This document shows positions 1-9,487 of a stretch of DNA of 64,000 nt, piece by piece. The notes beneath the pieces are model-generated. The model saw nothing but the letters and a program-made list of their open reading frames with translations, was not told the DNA's origin and ran no database searches. Each line of letters starts with the position of its first letter. Position 1 is the first letter of the stretch. This DNA is from Pandoraea communis (GTDB taxonomy: Bacteria > Pseudomonadota > Gammaproteobacteria > Burkholderiales > Burkholderiaceae), in NCBI RefSeq assembly GCF_902459745.1, contig NZ_CABPSJ010000001.1, positions 868,001 through 932,000 on the forward strand, in the 5' to 3' direction. The position numbers and the translations under genes were made by a program.

Positions 1-170
1 GCGAAGTCCATCACCATGCCGTTATCGGACGCACCGCTCTCGCGGCTCACTTCGCCCGCCAGCGTGATCTCGAGCACGTAGCGATGCCCGTGCAGGTTAC
101 GGCACTGGCTTCGGTGATCGGGAATGCGGTGGCCCGCATCGAATTCGAGTTTCCGGGTAATCGTAATCAC
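1..170 (-). CDS. queD: 6-carboxy-5,6,7,8-tetrahydropterin synthase (partial, N-terminal part)
   Basis: QueD converts 7,8-dihydroneopterin triphosphate to 6-carboxytetrahydropterin, the first committed step to preQ0 and queuosine. Only the first 56 codons are present; the gene runs off the left edge. Reading the minus strand from a GTG at 168-170 gives a short N-terminus with FDAGHR, then C-x3-H-G-H, the pattern carrying the catalytic Cys and two zinc-binding His of the family. It begins 9 bases after the queE stop, so queC-queE-queD look like one operon. The start is uncertain: GTG is the only good candidate before the conserved region and its ribosome-binding site is weak. Confidence 0.85.
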   Translation of the reverse strand, partial: MITITRKLEFDAGHRIPDHRSQCRNLHGHRYVLEITLAGEVSRESGASDNGMVMDF

Positions 171-179
171 GGCAACGGC

Positions 180-815
180 TCAGGGAATATTCAGGTATTT
201 GTGCGTCTGCATCGACAGCGACCAGCGCGGATGCGATTTGCAATAGTCGATCGCCAGCTTCGTGTTGGTGTCGCGCAGCGGGCCATCCATCGGCTGGAGA
301 TAGAAGTGCCGGAAGTCGAGCGCTTCGTAGTCGGCCAGACGCTGACGATCCTGCGGCACCACCACCTTCAGTTCATCGCCGCGCGTGACGACCATCTCCG
401 CATCGGCCTTCGGGCTCACGCACACCCAGTCGATGCCCTCGGGAATGACTTGCGTGCCGTTGGTCTCGACCGCAATGCGAAAACCCTCGGCGTGCAGCGC
501 ATCGATGAGCGGCGCGTCGAGTTGAAGCAGCGGCTCGCCGCCGGTGCACACGACAAACCGATGCGCCCGGTCGCCCTGCGGCCACAACGCCACGATTTGC
601 GCGACGAGTTCGGCCGGCGTGCGGTACTTGCCGCCATTTTCGCCGTCGGTGCCGACAAAGTCGGTGTCGCAGAACTGGCAGACGGCGTCAGCGCGGTCCT
701 CTTCGCGGCCGGTCCACAGGTTGCACCCTGCAAACCGGCAGAACACCGCCGGGCGGCCGGCGTTCGCGCCTTCGCCCTGCAAGGTGTAGAAGATTTCCTT
801 CACTGCGTACGTCAT
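180..815 (-). CDS. queE: 7-carboxy-7-deazaguanine synthase
   Basis: Radical-SAM enzyme of 211 residues that contracts 6-carboxytetrahydropterin to 7-carboxy-7-deazaguanine in preQ0/queuosine synthesis. The cluster-binding cysteines are at 31, 46 and 49 (C-x14-C-x2-C), the insertion-bearing spacing typical of QueE rather than the C-x3-C-x2-C of most radical-SAM proteins. A TGGEP motif follows near residue 91 for SAM binding. It lies 22 bases downstream of queC and just upstream of queD, as expected for the pathway. Full length, no anomalies. Confidence 0.96.
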   Translation of the reverse strand: MTYAVKEIFYTLQGEGANAGRPAVFCRFAGCNLWTGREEDRADAVCQFCDTDFVGTDGENGGKYRTPAELVAQIVALWPQGDRAHRFVVCTGGEPLLQLDAPLIDALHAEGFRIAVETNGTQVIPEGIDWVCVSPKADAEMVVTRGDELKVVVPQDRQRLADYEALDFRHFYLQPMDGPLRDTNTKLAIDYCKSHPRWSLSMQTHKYLNIP

Positions 816-837
816 GATTCTCTCGATAGTCGAAGGA

Positions 838-1575
838 TCAGGCCGCGCCGCGATCCTGATCGTTACTGCGGGCGCGCCACTGCTCGTAGCCGCGCTGGCG
901 CAACTGGCACGCCGGACATTCGCCGCAACCGTAGCCCCATGGGTGCAGCACGCTGCGCTCGCCCAGATAGCATGTGTGCGTGTCTTCGCGCACGGTCTCG
1001 ACGAGCAACTCGCCGCCCAGATCCTGCGCCATCTGCCACGTGTCGGCCTTGTCGATCCACATGAGCGGCGTCTCGACGATGAAGCGCTGATCCATGCCCA
1101 GATTGAGCGCGACCTGAAGCGCCTTCATGGTGTCGTCGCGGCAGTCGGGGTAGCCCGAAAAATCGGTCTCGCACATCCCGCCGACCAGCACGCGCAAACC
1201 GCGCCGATACGCAATAGTCGCACCAATCGTCAGAAACAGCAGATTCCGGCCCGGCACAAAGGTATTCGGCAATTGGTTTGCCGCCATCGCAATCGTGGTC
1301 TCGCGCGTGAGCGATGTCTCGCTGATCTGCCCCAGGATCGACAAATCGATCATGTGGTCGTCGCCCAGACGCGGTGCCCACTGCGGGAAACGCTCACGCA
1401 GCTTGGCCAGCACGTCGGTGCGGCACTCCAGCTCCACGCGATGGCGCTGGCCGTAATCGAAGCCCAGCGTCTCGACGCGCGCATAGCGCGACAGCGCCCA
1501 CGCGAGGCAGGTGGTCGAATCCTGTCCACCGGAGAACAGAACCAGAGCGGAATCGGTGCTTGTCGTCATGATCAT
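838..1575 (-). CDS. queC: 7-cyano-7-deazaguanine (preQ0) synthase
   Basis: ATP-dependent enzyme (245 residues) that turns 7-carboxy-7-deazaguanine into the nitrile preQ0 using ammonia. Visible signatures are the SGGQDS pyrophosphate-binding loop at residues 15-20 and four zinc-binding cysteines at 202, 217, 220 and 223 near the C-terminus. First gene of the queC-queE-queD operon. Two in-frame ATG starts lie two codons apart (1573-1575 and 1567-1569) and the sequence does not separate them. Confidence 0.96.
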   Translation of the reverse strand: MIMTTSTDSALVLFSGGQDSTTCLAWALSRYARVETLGFDYGQRHRVELECRTDVLAKLRERFPQWAPRLGDDHMIDLSILGQISETSLTRETTIAMAANQLPNTFVPGRNLLFLTIGATIAYRRGLRVLVGGMCETDFSGYPDCRDDTMKALQVALNLGMDQRFIVETPLMWIDKADTWQMAQDLGGELLVETVREDTHTCYLGERSVLHPWGYGCGECPACQLRQRGYEQWRARSNDQDRGAA

Positions 1576-1755
1576 GCGCTAGCAGTATCGCCCTCGCCGT
1601 CAGGACATCACGACGATGAGGGCAGGGGCACGCGCTTGCGGCCACCCCTCGGGCAGCCCGCGTGCGGGATGTGTCACGCGATTTTGAACCGCGATGCCCC
1701 GCGTTGCTATCGCCGGGACGTTATACCCATCATCGGGCGGCGTTTTCGTTCAAAC

Positions 1756-1787
1756 GCAAAAAGGGCTTGCGATGTGCGCAAGCCCTT
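1756..1787 (-). terminator. Rho-independent terminator after tRNA-Phe
   Basis: On the minus strand an 11-bp perfect stem (arms 1761-1771 and 1777-1787, 5-base loop) runs into a T-rich stretch, directly downstream of the tRNA-Phe 3' end. It probably ends the tRNA transcript before the queC operon. Confidence 0.85.
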
Positions 1788-1793
1788 CGAATT

Positions 1794-1869
1794 TGGTGGC
1801 CTGGGTCGGAATCGAACCAACGACACGCGGATTTTCAATCCGCTGCTCTACCAACTGAGCTACCGGGCC
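1794..1869 (-). tRNA. tRNA-Phe (anticodon GAA)
   Basis: The 76-base minus-strand sequence folds as a complete cloverleaf: acceptor stem GGCCCGG, D-arm GCTCAGTTGGTAGAGC, anticodon stem GCGGA/TCCGC around loop TTGAAAA (anticodon GAA), T-arm with GGTTCGATTCC, and an encoded 3' CCA. It has its own promoter and terminator and so is independent of the neighbouring operons. Confidence 0.98.
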
Positions 1870-1881
1870 AAGAGAAAAGCG

Positions 1882-1910
1882 ATTATAGAGACTGCGAGCG
1901 CTTTATGCAA
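1882..1910 (-). promoter_or_regulatory. Sigma-70 promoter of tRNA-Phe
   Basis: On the minus strand TTGCAT (1905-1910) and a consensus TATAAT (1882-1887) are separated by exactly 17 bases. The -10 box ends 12 bases before the mature tRNA 5' end, so transcription would start almost at the tRNA. Seen directly; not tested. Confidence 0.82.
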
Positions 1911-1975
1911 GCCCTATATCGAAAATATCCGCAGGAAAGCGGCATCGCGGCGCGCCTGCGCGCGCCATGCCGCCA

Positions 1976-2713
1976 TCAAGTCTTGCTCTTGGAAAGCTCC
2001 ACGCCCAATTGCTTGAGCTTGCGATACAAGTGCGTGCGTTCCAGCCCGGTTTTTTCGGCCACGCGCGTCATGCTGCCGTGTTCCTTGGCCAGGTGATAAG
2101 CGAAGTACGCGCGCTCGAAAGCATCGCGCGCCTCGCGCAGCGGAACGTCGAACGAAATGTCCGCAGACATGCCCGCGGCCACCCCAGCGGTGCCCTCGGC
2201 ATCGTGCACGCCAATTGGCGTGTGATGCGTGGCCGCACCGTTCAGGCCCGTGCCCGCGTGGCGCGTTTCGCTCTCACCGAAGACGCCCGTATCCAGCGCG
2301 TCGTCGTCGGCATCGAATGCACTCGCGACGCCACCGGACAGATCGCGCTTACCGCGTGCCAGCCCCTGTTCCACTGCTTGCAACAGCTTCTGCAAGGCGA
2401 TGGGCTTTTCTAGGAAATTGAGCGCACCGATCTTGGTCGCCTCGACGGCGGTGTCGATCGTCGCGTGGCCCGACATCATGATCACAGGCATGGTCAGCAA
2501 CTGCTGTGCCGCCCACTCCTTGAGCAAGGTCACGCCGTCGGTATCGGGCATCCAGATATCGAGCAGCACGAGGTCAGGCGTGTGCGTGGCGCGGAACGCA
2601 CGCGCTTCCTGCGCGTTCTCCGCCACCTCCACGACATGCCCTTCGTCGCTCAGAATCTCCGAGAGCAGCTCCCGGATCCCCATTTCGTCGTCCACCACCA
2701 AAATGGTTGCCAT
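1976..2713 (-). CDS. ntrX: NtrX-like response regulator, receiver plus Fis-type helix-turn-helix
   Basis: Response regulator of 245 residues. The receiver domain (about 1-120) has the acidic pair near residue 8, phosphoacceptor Asp52 and Lys103. A variable linker follows, then a Fis-type helix-turn-helix (about 205-240). The AAA+ sigma-54-activation domain of classical NtrX is absent, a form I recall as common in betaproteobacteria, so it should bind DNA without driving sigma-54 promoters. Its ATG directly follows the stop codon of the kinase gene, indicating translational coupling. Regulon cannot be read from the sequence; in other bacteria NtrYX affects nitrogen, redox and envelope functions. 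Confidence 0.88.
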   Translation of the reverse strand: MATILVVDDEMGIRELLSEILSDEGHVVEVAENAQEARAFRATHTPDLVLLDIWMPDTDGVTLLKEWAAQQLLTMPVIMMSGHATIDTAVEATKIGALNFLEKPIALQKLLQAVEQGLARGKRDLSGGVASAFDADDDALDTGVFGESETRHAGTGLNGAATHHTPIGVHDAEGTAGVAAGMSADISFDVPLREARDAFERAYFAYHLAKEHGSMTRVAEKTGLERTHLYRKLKQLGVELSKSKT

Positions 2714-5065
2714 TTACGCTACCTTCGTGTGTTCTGCCGGCTTGTTGCGCGGCAGGTCCTGGTCGTCAGCCAATTGAGTAAACAAGATAGAAATCTGCGC
2801 CCCTGCACTGCCTTCGCCCTCGGGTAACGACCGGTTGCGAATGTCGATGCGCGCCTGATGCTCATCGATGATCTTCTTGACCATCGCGAGTCCCAGCCCG
2901 GTGCCCTTCGACTTGGTCGTCACGTAGGGCTCGAATGCGCGGGTCAGAATGCGGGCCGGAAAACCCGGCCCATTGTCCGTGATCGTCAAACGCGCCGCAG
3001 TGCGCTTCGGCTCGCCGGGATGCACATCCGATCCTGCGTATTCTACTGTCTTCGTTTCCACCGTGATAATAGGGTTTTCGGTTCCGCCCACGGCATCTTG
3101 AGCATTCTGCAGCAGATTATGAATAACCTGACGCAATTGCGTCGAGTCGCCACGAATTTCCGGCAGCTCGGCGTCGAGATACGGACGAATCGCACCACGC
3201 CCTTCGTCCACACCGTATAACGTCAACACCTCGCCGATCAACTCGTTGAGTTGCAGCGGATGCATGATCGCCGGCGGCAGACGCGCGTAATCGCGAAAAT
3301 CGTCGACCATACGCTTCATTGCCGCCACCTGATTGACGATGGTTGTCGCGCCGCGGCGCAGTACCTCGGCATCGGCCGGCGGCAACTTGTCCGACAATTT
3401 CATCTGCAATCGCTCAGCCGACAGTTGAATCGGCGTGAGCGGATTCTTGATCTCGTGCGCCAGACGCCGCGCCACTTCGGCCCACGCGACCGAGCGCTGC
3501 GCGGAGATCACGTCGCTGATGTCGTCGAACACCACCACATAGCCGCCGCCCGCGCGCGTCGGCACCCCGGCCACCGCCACCATCGGTTCCGGCAGATGTG
3601 AGCCGCGCACGAGGAGCGTGACGGCGTCGGTCTCGCCCGGCAGCGTCAGGCCAATCTGCTGTTGCCAGTGCCCGCCCGGCCCGAGATCGGCATTCGCATC
3701 GCGATCGGCGAAAGCGCGGCGCAACGTCTCGCCGAACTCCACCAGCGCCGGAATATGCGCGGGTGAACGGTTCAGCTCGCCCTGAAAGCTCTGCTTGAAG
3801 ATGCGTTCGGCACCGGCGTTGGCCGTCGTCAGCCGGAATTCCTGGTCGAAGACGAACACCCCGGCCGTCAGACTCGACAGAATACTCTCCAGGTGAGCCT
3901 TGGAGCTTTCGAGCGCGAGACGGTTGCGCTCGACTGTCGCCCGGGCGTCCGACAATTGACGCGTCATCGCATTGAACGCCTGCGTGAGGAAGCCGAGTTC
4001 GTCGTTGGTACGCACTTCCCCCTTCGGCGACAAATCGCCCGCCGCCACTTCCTGCGTGCCGCGTGCCAGCAGGAACAGCGGGCGCGCAAGCTGATTGCCG
4101 AGCGCCAGCGCGAGCATCATCGCGACGAACGTCGCCAGGAACAGCGACAGCGTCAGCGTGCCGATATACATCTTGCGCAGGCCGGTACGGCCAAGCGCCT
4201 TTTCCTGATATTCGCGATAGGCGTTCTGCACTGCCTCGGCGTTCTGCGCGAGATTGGCCGGCACCAGTTGCGTGACTTGCAGGAAACGCTCCTCGTCCTG
4301 CAACGACGACGAGTAGCCCGACGGGATACGAATCACGACCCGCCATCGCAACTGATCGTTGCCCTGGCGCTTGTCGTAACCCTCGCTGCCGCCTTCGATG
4401 GCGGTATAACCGCGCGACTGCGTGCGCGCCTGACGCAACATGAGGGCCGTTGGCAGTTCGGGCACAAGCGCATTGAAGTTGCCCGACGCCGACGCGAGCA
4501 CACGCCCGTTACCGTCCACGATCGTGGCGTCTTGCAAACCGAACTGGTCGCGCATGCGCAGGAGCGTCAGCGTGCCGCCCTTGTCGCCGCTCGACGTGAG
4601 ATTGTCGGCAACGAGCCGCGCTTTCGCGCTCAGATCCGACAAGCCGTTATTCAGAATGGCGCGGCCGAGTTCGAGTCCCGAGTCGAGCGCCGTCTCCACG
4701 CGCACATCGAACCACGATTCGATACTGCGCGAGACGAACTGCAACGACACCAGATAAATGATGCCGCCCGGCAGCACGCCGACCAGTGCGAAGAAGATCG
4801 CGAGCTTGGCCAGCAAACGCGTGCCGAAGCGGCGCTGACGCAGGCGCACCAGAATGATCCAGACAAGCGCACCGACGATGAAGATGAAGATGATCGCCAC
4901 CGCAATGTTCGCGGTGTAAAGCAGCGAATAGTAACGATCGAAGAATTCGGTATTGGCCGACGCGAGCGCGAGCAGGCAGAACAGCCCGATGGCGACCAGC
5001 GCCATCGTGACGAGCAGCGTGCGAATGATGATGTGCTTGAGCAGTCCGCCGCCGTTATTTGACAC
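2714..5065 (-). CDS. ntrY: NtrY-like membrane histidine kinase
   Basis: Sensor kinase of about 783 residues. There are three N-terminal membrane helices, a large extracytoplasmic region, a fourth helix near 300-325, a HAMP linker, a PAS-like segment (about 385-525), the dimerisation domain with phospho-His near 537 in a HEIKNPLTP motif, and an ATPase domain with an NGPGF box. The start is chosen at the GTG 5063-5065: a GGAG lies six bases upstream and it overlaps the DUF4390 gene end by 11 bases. A second in-frame GTG at 5092 is possible but lacks a clear ribosome-binding site. Partner of the adjacent NtrX-like regulator. Confidence 0.9.
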   Translation of the reverse strand: MSNNGGGLLKHIIIRTLLVTMALVAIGLFCLLALASANTEFFDRYYSLLYTANIAVAIIFIFIVGALVWIILVRLRQRRFGTRLLAKLAIFFALVGVLPGGIIYLVSLQFVSRSIESWFDVRVETALDSGLELGRAILNNGLSDLSAKARLVADNLTSSGDKGGTLTLLRMRDQFGLQDATIVDGNGRVLASASGNFNALVPELPTALMLRQARTQSRGYTAIEGGSEGYDKRQGNDQLRWRVVIRIPSGYSSSLQDEERFLQVTQLVPANLAQNAEAVQNAYREYQEKALGRTGLRKMYIGTLTLSLFLATFVAMMLALALGNQLARPLFLLARGTQEVAAGDLSPKGEVRTNDELGFLTQAFNAMTRQLSDARATVERNRLALESSKAHLESILSSLTAGVFVFDQEFRLTTANAGAERIFKQSFQGELNRSPAHIPALVEFGETLRRAFADRDANADLGPGGHWQQQIGLTLPGETDAVTLLVRGSHLPEPMVAVAGVPTRAGGGYVVVFDDISDVISAQRSVAWAEVARRLAHEIKNPLTPIQLSAERLQMKLSDKLPPADAEVLRRGATTIVNQVAAMKRMVDDFRDYARLPPAIMHPLQLNELIGEVLTLYGVDEGRGAIRPYLDAELPEIRGDSTQLRQVIHNLLQNAQDAVGGTENPIITVETKTVEYAGSDVHPGEPKRTAARLTITDNGPGFPARILTRAFEPYVTTKSKGTGLGLAMVKKIIDEHQARIDIRNRSLPEGEGSAGAQISILFTQLADDQDLPRNKPAEHTKVA

Positions 5066-5912
5066 GGGCAGCTCCGGGCGGCAATGCCGCACTGAAGGCG
5101 AGCGGCAGATTGCCCGTCAGACGGGGCGAGGCATCCGTGGTGCCGAACGCTGCCGTTGCCGCGCCGGCCTGCCCCGCCATGCCGGCGCTCGCAGACGCGC
5201 TTGCCGGCGCGACAGCGGGCACGCTCACCGGGGCAGCAGCGCCGGACGACGCCTTCGGTACGACGCTCGACGTTGCGACGACAGGTAACGCCGGCAGGCT
5301 GGCCGCTGCCGGCGGCGCACTCGGCGAGAACATGAAGCGCGCCCAGTCCGAACTGAGATTCCAGTCGCGGTTGTTCACGGCATCGATCTGGAACGGCTTG
5401 GGCATGAGGGCGTTGTCGAGGCGCATGCGCACCGACGCCTGGTATTGGGTGCCTGCCTTGGCGACGCCTTTTTCAATGACGCGCCAGCCGCTCACGTTGC
5501 GCACAAGCGCAAGCGCATCGCGCAACGAGGTGAAGCCGAGCTGCAGCCCGCCGCTGTTGCTGTTGCCGTTGTTGCTCGAGACACGGTATTGACGTGTGAG
5601 CGGCTGGAACCAAAGCCGCACGCTCTGCGAAGTGGTCACGACTTTCTCGTCGAACCAGTACCAGCGCGAGCGCGTGAGTTCGAAGTCGGTCGTGAAGTAA
5701 AGCGAGACGCCGCGATTGACCGCGTCTTCAAGGCTGCTGTTGAGTTCGAACGCGAAGCGCGCGTCGAGCGACCAGCCGCCTTCGGAAGGCTCGAGTCGAG
5801 CTTCGCGCACCTGAATTTCGTTTTCGGCGCGTGCGGGCGCTGCGAAGCCGAGCGCAAAAACGCACAGCAACAGCGGCAGCAAACTGGCCAGGAGCCGTTG
5901 GGAAAAAGTCAC
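5055..5912 (-). CDS. DUF4390 exported protein
   Basis: Protein of 285 residues with a clear signal peptide (hydrophobic core about 8-22, cleavage after an APARA sequence near 29). The middle resembles the DUF4390 family, found in betaproteobacteria between rsmB and an NtrY-like kinase, as here. Function unknown. The last 90 residues are an Ala/Pro/Ser/Val-rich tail that looks disordered. It starts with GTG and overlaps the rsmB stop by 3 bases (GTGA), so translation is probably coupled. Position beside the kinase suggests, but does not show, a role in envelope sensing. Confidence 0.85.
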   Translation of the reverse strand: MTFSQRLLASLLPLLLCVFALGFAAPARAENEIQVREARLEPSEGGWSLDARFAFELNSSLEDAVNRGVSLYFTTDFELTRSRWYWFDEKVVTTSQSVRLWFQPLTRQYRVSSNNGNSNSGGLQLGFTSLRDALALVRNVSGWRVIEKGVAKAGTQYQASVRMRLDNALMPKPFQIDAVNNRDWNLSSDWARFMFSPSAPPAAASLPALPVVATSSVVPKASSGAAAPVSVPAVAPASASASAGMAGQAGAATAAFGTTDASPRLTGNLPLAFSAALPPGAARVK

Positions 5913-7222
5913 CGTTTCTGGAAGCGAGCGTAGTAGAAGCCGTCATGGGCGCCGCCAGGGGTCATTAGCAATTGCCCGGGAGCGTCCAATCGTACCGCAT
6001 CTGTGCGGACACGTTCAAACCATTGCGCTTGCGATTCGTTTTCCGCCGGGAAGACGGAGCACGTCGCATAAATCAGTTCACCGCCCACAGCCAGGGTATC
6101 CCAGAGCGCGAGCAGAATGCGCTGCTGCTCTTTCACCAGGGCCGCGATGTCGGCCTCGCGGCGCAGCCAGCGAATGTCGGGGTGACGCCGCACGATGCCG
6201 GCCGCCGAACACGGCACGTCTGCCAGGATGCGGTCGAACGGCACGCCGTCCCAGCCGCCGCCGGACCACTTCGACGGGGTGCCGGCGTCGCCGATGCGCA
6301 CGTCTGCGCTCAACCCCAGACGCTCGAGGTTCTCGTAGATGCGCGGCACCCGGGTGCGATCCGACTCCAGCGCCGTGACCTGCACGTCGGCCATCTCCAG
6401 CAGATGGCAGGTCTTGCCGCCGGGGGCCGCACAGGCGTCCAGCACGCGCAGCCCTGCGCGCGGGTTCTCGCCAAGCACGAGCGGCGCGGCCAGTTGTGCG
6501 CCGGCATCCTGCACCGACACCCACCCGTCGGCAAACCCCGGAAGACGGTCCACCGGCACCGCCTGCGCCAAACGCAACGCCACCGGGCCGATCACTTCGG
6601 ACGCCATGCCCTCCTGCGTCAGCCGCGCTTGCATGGCGGCCACGCTGACGCGTCGCGTGTTGACGCGCAGGGTCATCGGGCCGCGGCTGTCCCCTGCGGC
6701 AAGCAGCGTCTCCCATTGATCCGGATAGGCCCGGCGCACAGTGTCGATCCACCACGCGGGGTAGTTCCAGCGCGCTTCGGGTTGCTTGGCAATCTCGGCC
6801 AGCAGGGTGTCGCGCTCGCGCAGATAGCGGCGCAGCACGGCATTGGCCAGCCCCTTCGCGGCGACGGTACGGCGCTGCGCGGCAATCGCCTCGACGGCCT
6901 GATCGACGACAGTAAATTCGGTGTACGCAGCGTCCTCGGCGGCGTCCTGCAGCAGCGCGAGGGCGCACAGCAGGATGTCGCGCACGCGGGCTTGCAGCGC
7001 GGACTCGACCAGCAAGGCGAGCAACGCACGGCTGCTGCCCAGACGGCGCACGGCGCGGTAAGCGAGATCCTGTGCGGCGGCGCGCACGGTCGGCGCGCAC
7101 TGCGCGGTGGCTTGCGCCAGCGCTTGCGGCAACGCGGTGCCCTTCTGGACGGATTCGAGGGCCTGCGCAGCGCGTTGCAGCGCAAAGGCCAGAGATTCGG
7201 TGGGCAGATTCGGTTGCGGCAT
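5909..7222 (-). CDS. rsmB: 16S rRNA m5C967 methyltransferase
   Basis: SAM-dependent methyltransferase that makes 5-methylcytosine at position 967 of 16S rRNA. With the start at the ATG 7220-7222 it has 437 residues: an N-terminal NusB-like RNA-binding domain (about 1-130) and a C-terminal methyltransferase with DACAAPGGKT (about 262-271) and two catalytic cysteines near 338 (VPCS) and 388 (ATCS). Earlier in-frame starts up to 7327 would add a non-conserved Arg-rich stretch and are less likely. First gene of a run with the DUF4390 protein, kinase and regulator. Confidence 0.95.
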   Translation of the reverse strand: MPQPNLPTESLAFALQRAAQALESVQKGTALPQALAQATAQCAPTVRAAAQDLAYRAVRRLGSSRALLALLVESALQARVRDILLCALALLQDAAEDAAYTEFTVVDQAVEAIAAQRRTVAAKGLANAVLRRYLRERDTLLAEIAKQPEARWNYPAWWIDTVRRAYPDQWETLLAAGDSRGPMTLRVNTRRVSVAAMQARLTQEGMASEVIGPVALRLAQAVPVDRLPGFADGWVSVQDAGAQLAAPLVLGENPRAGLRVLDACAAPGGKTCHLLEMADVQVTALESDRTRVPRIYENLERLGLSADVRIGDAGTPSKWSGGGWDGVPFDRILADVPCSAAGIVRRHPDIRWLRREADIAALVKEQQRILLALWDTLAVGGELIYATCSVFPAENESQAQWFERVRTDAVRLDAPGQLLMTPGGAHDGFYYARFQKR

Positions 7223-7396
7223 GGGCGTTCTACAAACGAACATGCCCGCGCGACGGCGGGCATGGGAGGCTATCGGACGGCTGTCGGGCGACAGGATAGC
7301 AGACTGGCGAACATTGCCCGAGGGCAACAGGCGCGCCAGCGGGCCAGGTTGTCGCCGGCGATGTCAGCCCTCACTTCCAGCGCATCGCTCACGCGA

Positions 7397-8257
7397 TCAG
7401 GCCGGATATTGCCCGGTGCGTGCCATCTCCATCAGACGGGCAATGCGCTCTTCGGTCGCCGGGTGCGTCGAGAACAGATTGGCGATCGTGCCGCCGGAGA
7501 GCGGGTTCATAATCATCATCTGCGCCGTGGCCGGATGTTGCTCGGCCGTCTCGAACGGAATGCCCTGTGCGTAGCGGTGGATCTTGTCGAGCGCCACCGC
7601 AAGCGCCTGCGGATCGCCGGAAATTTCCGCACCGCCCCTGTCTGCCTCGAATTCACGGGCGCGCGAAATCGCCATCTGAATCAGCGATGCGGCCAGCGGC
7701 GCGAGAATCGCCACGGCAATGCTGGCGATCGGATTGGCGGGGCGGCCGTTCTCGTCGCGTCCGCCGAAGAACATGGCGAAGTTGGCAAGCGCCGAAATGG
7801 CACCGGCCATCGTGGCGGAGATGGTCGAGATGAGAATGTCGCGATGCTTCACGTGCGCCAGCTCATGCGCCATCACGCCACGCAGTTCGCGATCGGAGAG
7901 CACGCGCAGAATGCCCGTTGTGGCGGCCACTGCGGCATGCTCCGGATTGCGCCCGGTCGCGAACGCGTTGGGGGCGTCTTCGTTGATCAGGTAGACCTTC
8001 GGCATCGGCAGGCCGGCACGCTGCGACAGCTCACGCACCATGTTGTAGAACTGCGGTGCGCTCGTCTCGTCGACTTGCTGCGCGTTGTACATGCGCAGCA
8101 CCATCTTGTCCGAGAACCAGTACGAAAAGAAATTCATCGCGAGCGCGAACGCCAGCGCGAGCATCATGCCCTGCTTGCCGCCGATCATGCCGCCCACCAC
8201 CATGAACAACGCGGTGATGGCCGCCATGAGCAGGGTGGTCTTCATCCAATTGAACAT
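7397..8257 (-). CDS. htpX: Membrane zinc metalloprotease HtpX
   Basis: Inner-membrane M48 protease (286 residues) that degrades misfolded membrane proteins. It has two N-terminal membrane helices (about 6-24 and 30-48), the HELAH zinc site at 131-135 and two further hydrophobic segments after it. The start at the ATG 8255-8257 follows a purine-rich GAGGAGAAGAG. An in-frame extension to 8302 is not conserved in kind. The leader carries a sigma-32-like promoter, in keeping with a heat-shock role. Confidence 0.95.
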   Translation of the reverse strand: MFNWMKTTLLMAAITALFMVVGGMIGGKQGMMLALAFALAMNFFSYWFSDKMVLRMYNAQQVDETSAPQFYNMVRELSQRAGLPMPKVYLINEDAPNAFATGRNPEHAAVAATTGILRVLSDRELRGVMAHELAHVKHRDILISTISATMAGAISALANFAMFFGGRDENGRPANPIASIAVAILAPLAASLIQMAISRAREFEADRGGAEISGDPQALAVALDKIHRYAQGIPFETAEQHPATAQMMIMNPLSGGTIANLFSTHPATEERIARLMEMARTGQYPA

Positions 8258-8326
8258 GGTGTTCTCTTCTCCTCTGCAAATCTTGATGACCTGGGGAGCC
8301 ACGTACTTTACGTGTCCTCGGGCGTT

Positions 8327-8354
8327 AGATGGTGCCAGGCGTCAAAAATTCAAC
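8327..8354 (-). promoter_or_regulatory. Sigma-32-like heat-shock promoter of htpX
   Basis: On the minus strand GTTGAAT (8348-8354) and CACCATCT (8327-8334) are separated by 13 bases. The sigma-32 consensus is CTTGAAA, 13-15 bases, CCCCATnT. The site lies about 70 bases upstream of the htpX ATG. HtpX is a known heat-shock gene in enterobacteria, which makes the match more credible. Confidence 0.55.
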
Positions 8355-8473
8355 GGCGGCGGCTTCAGCTTAGATACTTTTCGGATGTTTGCCTGAATTT
8401 CCTGCCAATTCACCGATGTTTTGCGACTCTTCCGTGCTGTTTTGATGGCAGGAACGCACAAACCGGCGAGTCA

Positions 8474-9457
8474 TCACGCCGCCGCCGGGTCGACCGTCAC
8501 GAACCGGTCGCCCGGCGTCAGCGCAAACCCCGCGAGGAATTCACGAACCGGGAGGCGCTTGCCGCCCGGCTTCTGACATTCGGTCACGCGCAATGCGCCT
8601 TGTCCGCAAGCGACGACGATAGCGTCAGCGCTCACTTCGAGAACGGTACCGGGTGTGGCGCCCGCCGTACCCGGTACAGCGCTCGCGCGCCACAGCTTTA
8701 TGGGCGTGTCGTGCACCGTGCCGAGCGCGCCGGGGAACGGGTCGAACGCCCGCACCTGACGCGCCAGCACCTCGGCCGGCTTGTGCCAGTCGAGCACGGC
8801 CTCCTGTTTCGCGATCTTCTCCGCATAGGTCACCCCCGCCTCGGGCTGAGCGACGCTCGGCAGATGTCCGTCACGCGCGAGCTGGCGCAGCGCGTCGACG
8901 ATCAGCTTGCCGCCCAGCGCCGCCATGCGGTCGTGCAGCACCGCCGTCGTGTCTTCGGGGCCGATGGGCTCGGCCTCACGCAGAATCATGGCGCCCGTAT
9001 CGAGCCCCGCGTCCATCTGCATGATGGTGATACCGGTCTCGGGGTCGCCCGACTCGATGGCTCGGTGAATCGGCGCGGCGCCACGCCAACGCGGCAACAG
9101 CGAGCCGTGAATATTCAGGCATCCGTAACGCGGCAGATCGAGCACTTCCTGGGGCAAGATCAAGCCGTAGGCGGCCACGACCATGACGTCCGGCGCCAGC
9201 GCGCGCAGTTGTTCGATGGCGGCCGTCGCTTCCTCGGGGTACTTGCCGTTACGACGCAGCGACGGCGGCTGCGATACCGGCATGCCGTGTGCCAGCGCGT
9301 AGCGTTTGACCGGACTGGCTTGCAGCTTCATCCCACGTCCGGCCGGGCGATCCGGCTGAGTGAGTACCAACTCGACGGGAAAACCAGCGGCATCGATGGC
9401 GGCAAGCGCGGTTTGTGCAAATTCCGGCGTACCGGCGAAAACGATGCGAAGCGTCAT
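8474..9457 (-). CDS. fmt: Methionyl-tRNA formyltransferase
   Basis: Enzyme of 327 residues that formylates initiator Met-tRNA from 10-formyltetrahydrofolate. It shows the N-terminal GTPEFA motif, catalytic Asn115 and His117 within [16 protein letters not shown], a DAGLDTG segment near 150 with the catalytic Asp, and a C-terminal tRNA-binding domain. In relatives fmt normally sits beside def; here a glycosyltransferase gene separates the two. Confidence 0.97.
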   Translation of the reverse strand: MTLRIVFAGTPEFAQTALAAIDAAGFPVELVLTQPDRPAGRGMKLQASPVKRYALAHGMPVSQPPSLRRNGKYPEEATAAIEQLRALAPDVMVVAAYGLILPQEVLDLPRYGCLNIHGSLLPRWRGAAPIHRAIESGDPETGITIMQMDAGLDTGAMILREAEPIGPEDTTAVLHDRMAALGGKLIVDALRQLARDGHLPSVAQPEAGVTYAEKIAKQEAVLDWHKPAEVLARQVRAFDPFPGALGTVHDTPIKLWRASAVPGTAGATPGTVLEVSADAIVVACGQGALRVTECQKPGGKRLPVREFLAGFALTPGDRFVTVDPAAA

Positions 9458-9487
9458 GACGAACTTCCTCTTGCTGAACGCGGTAAC

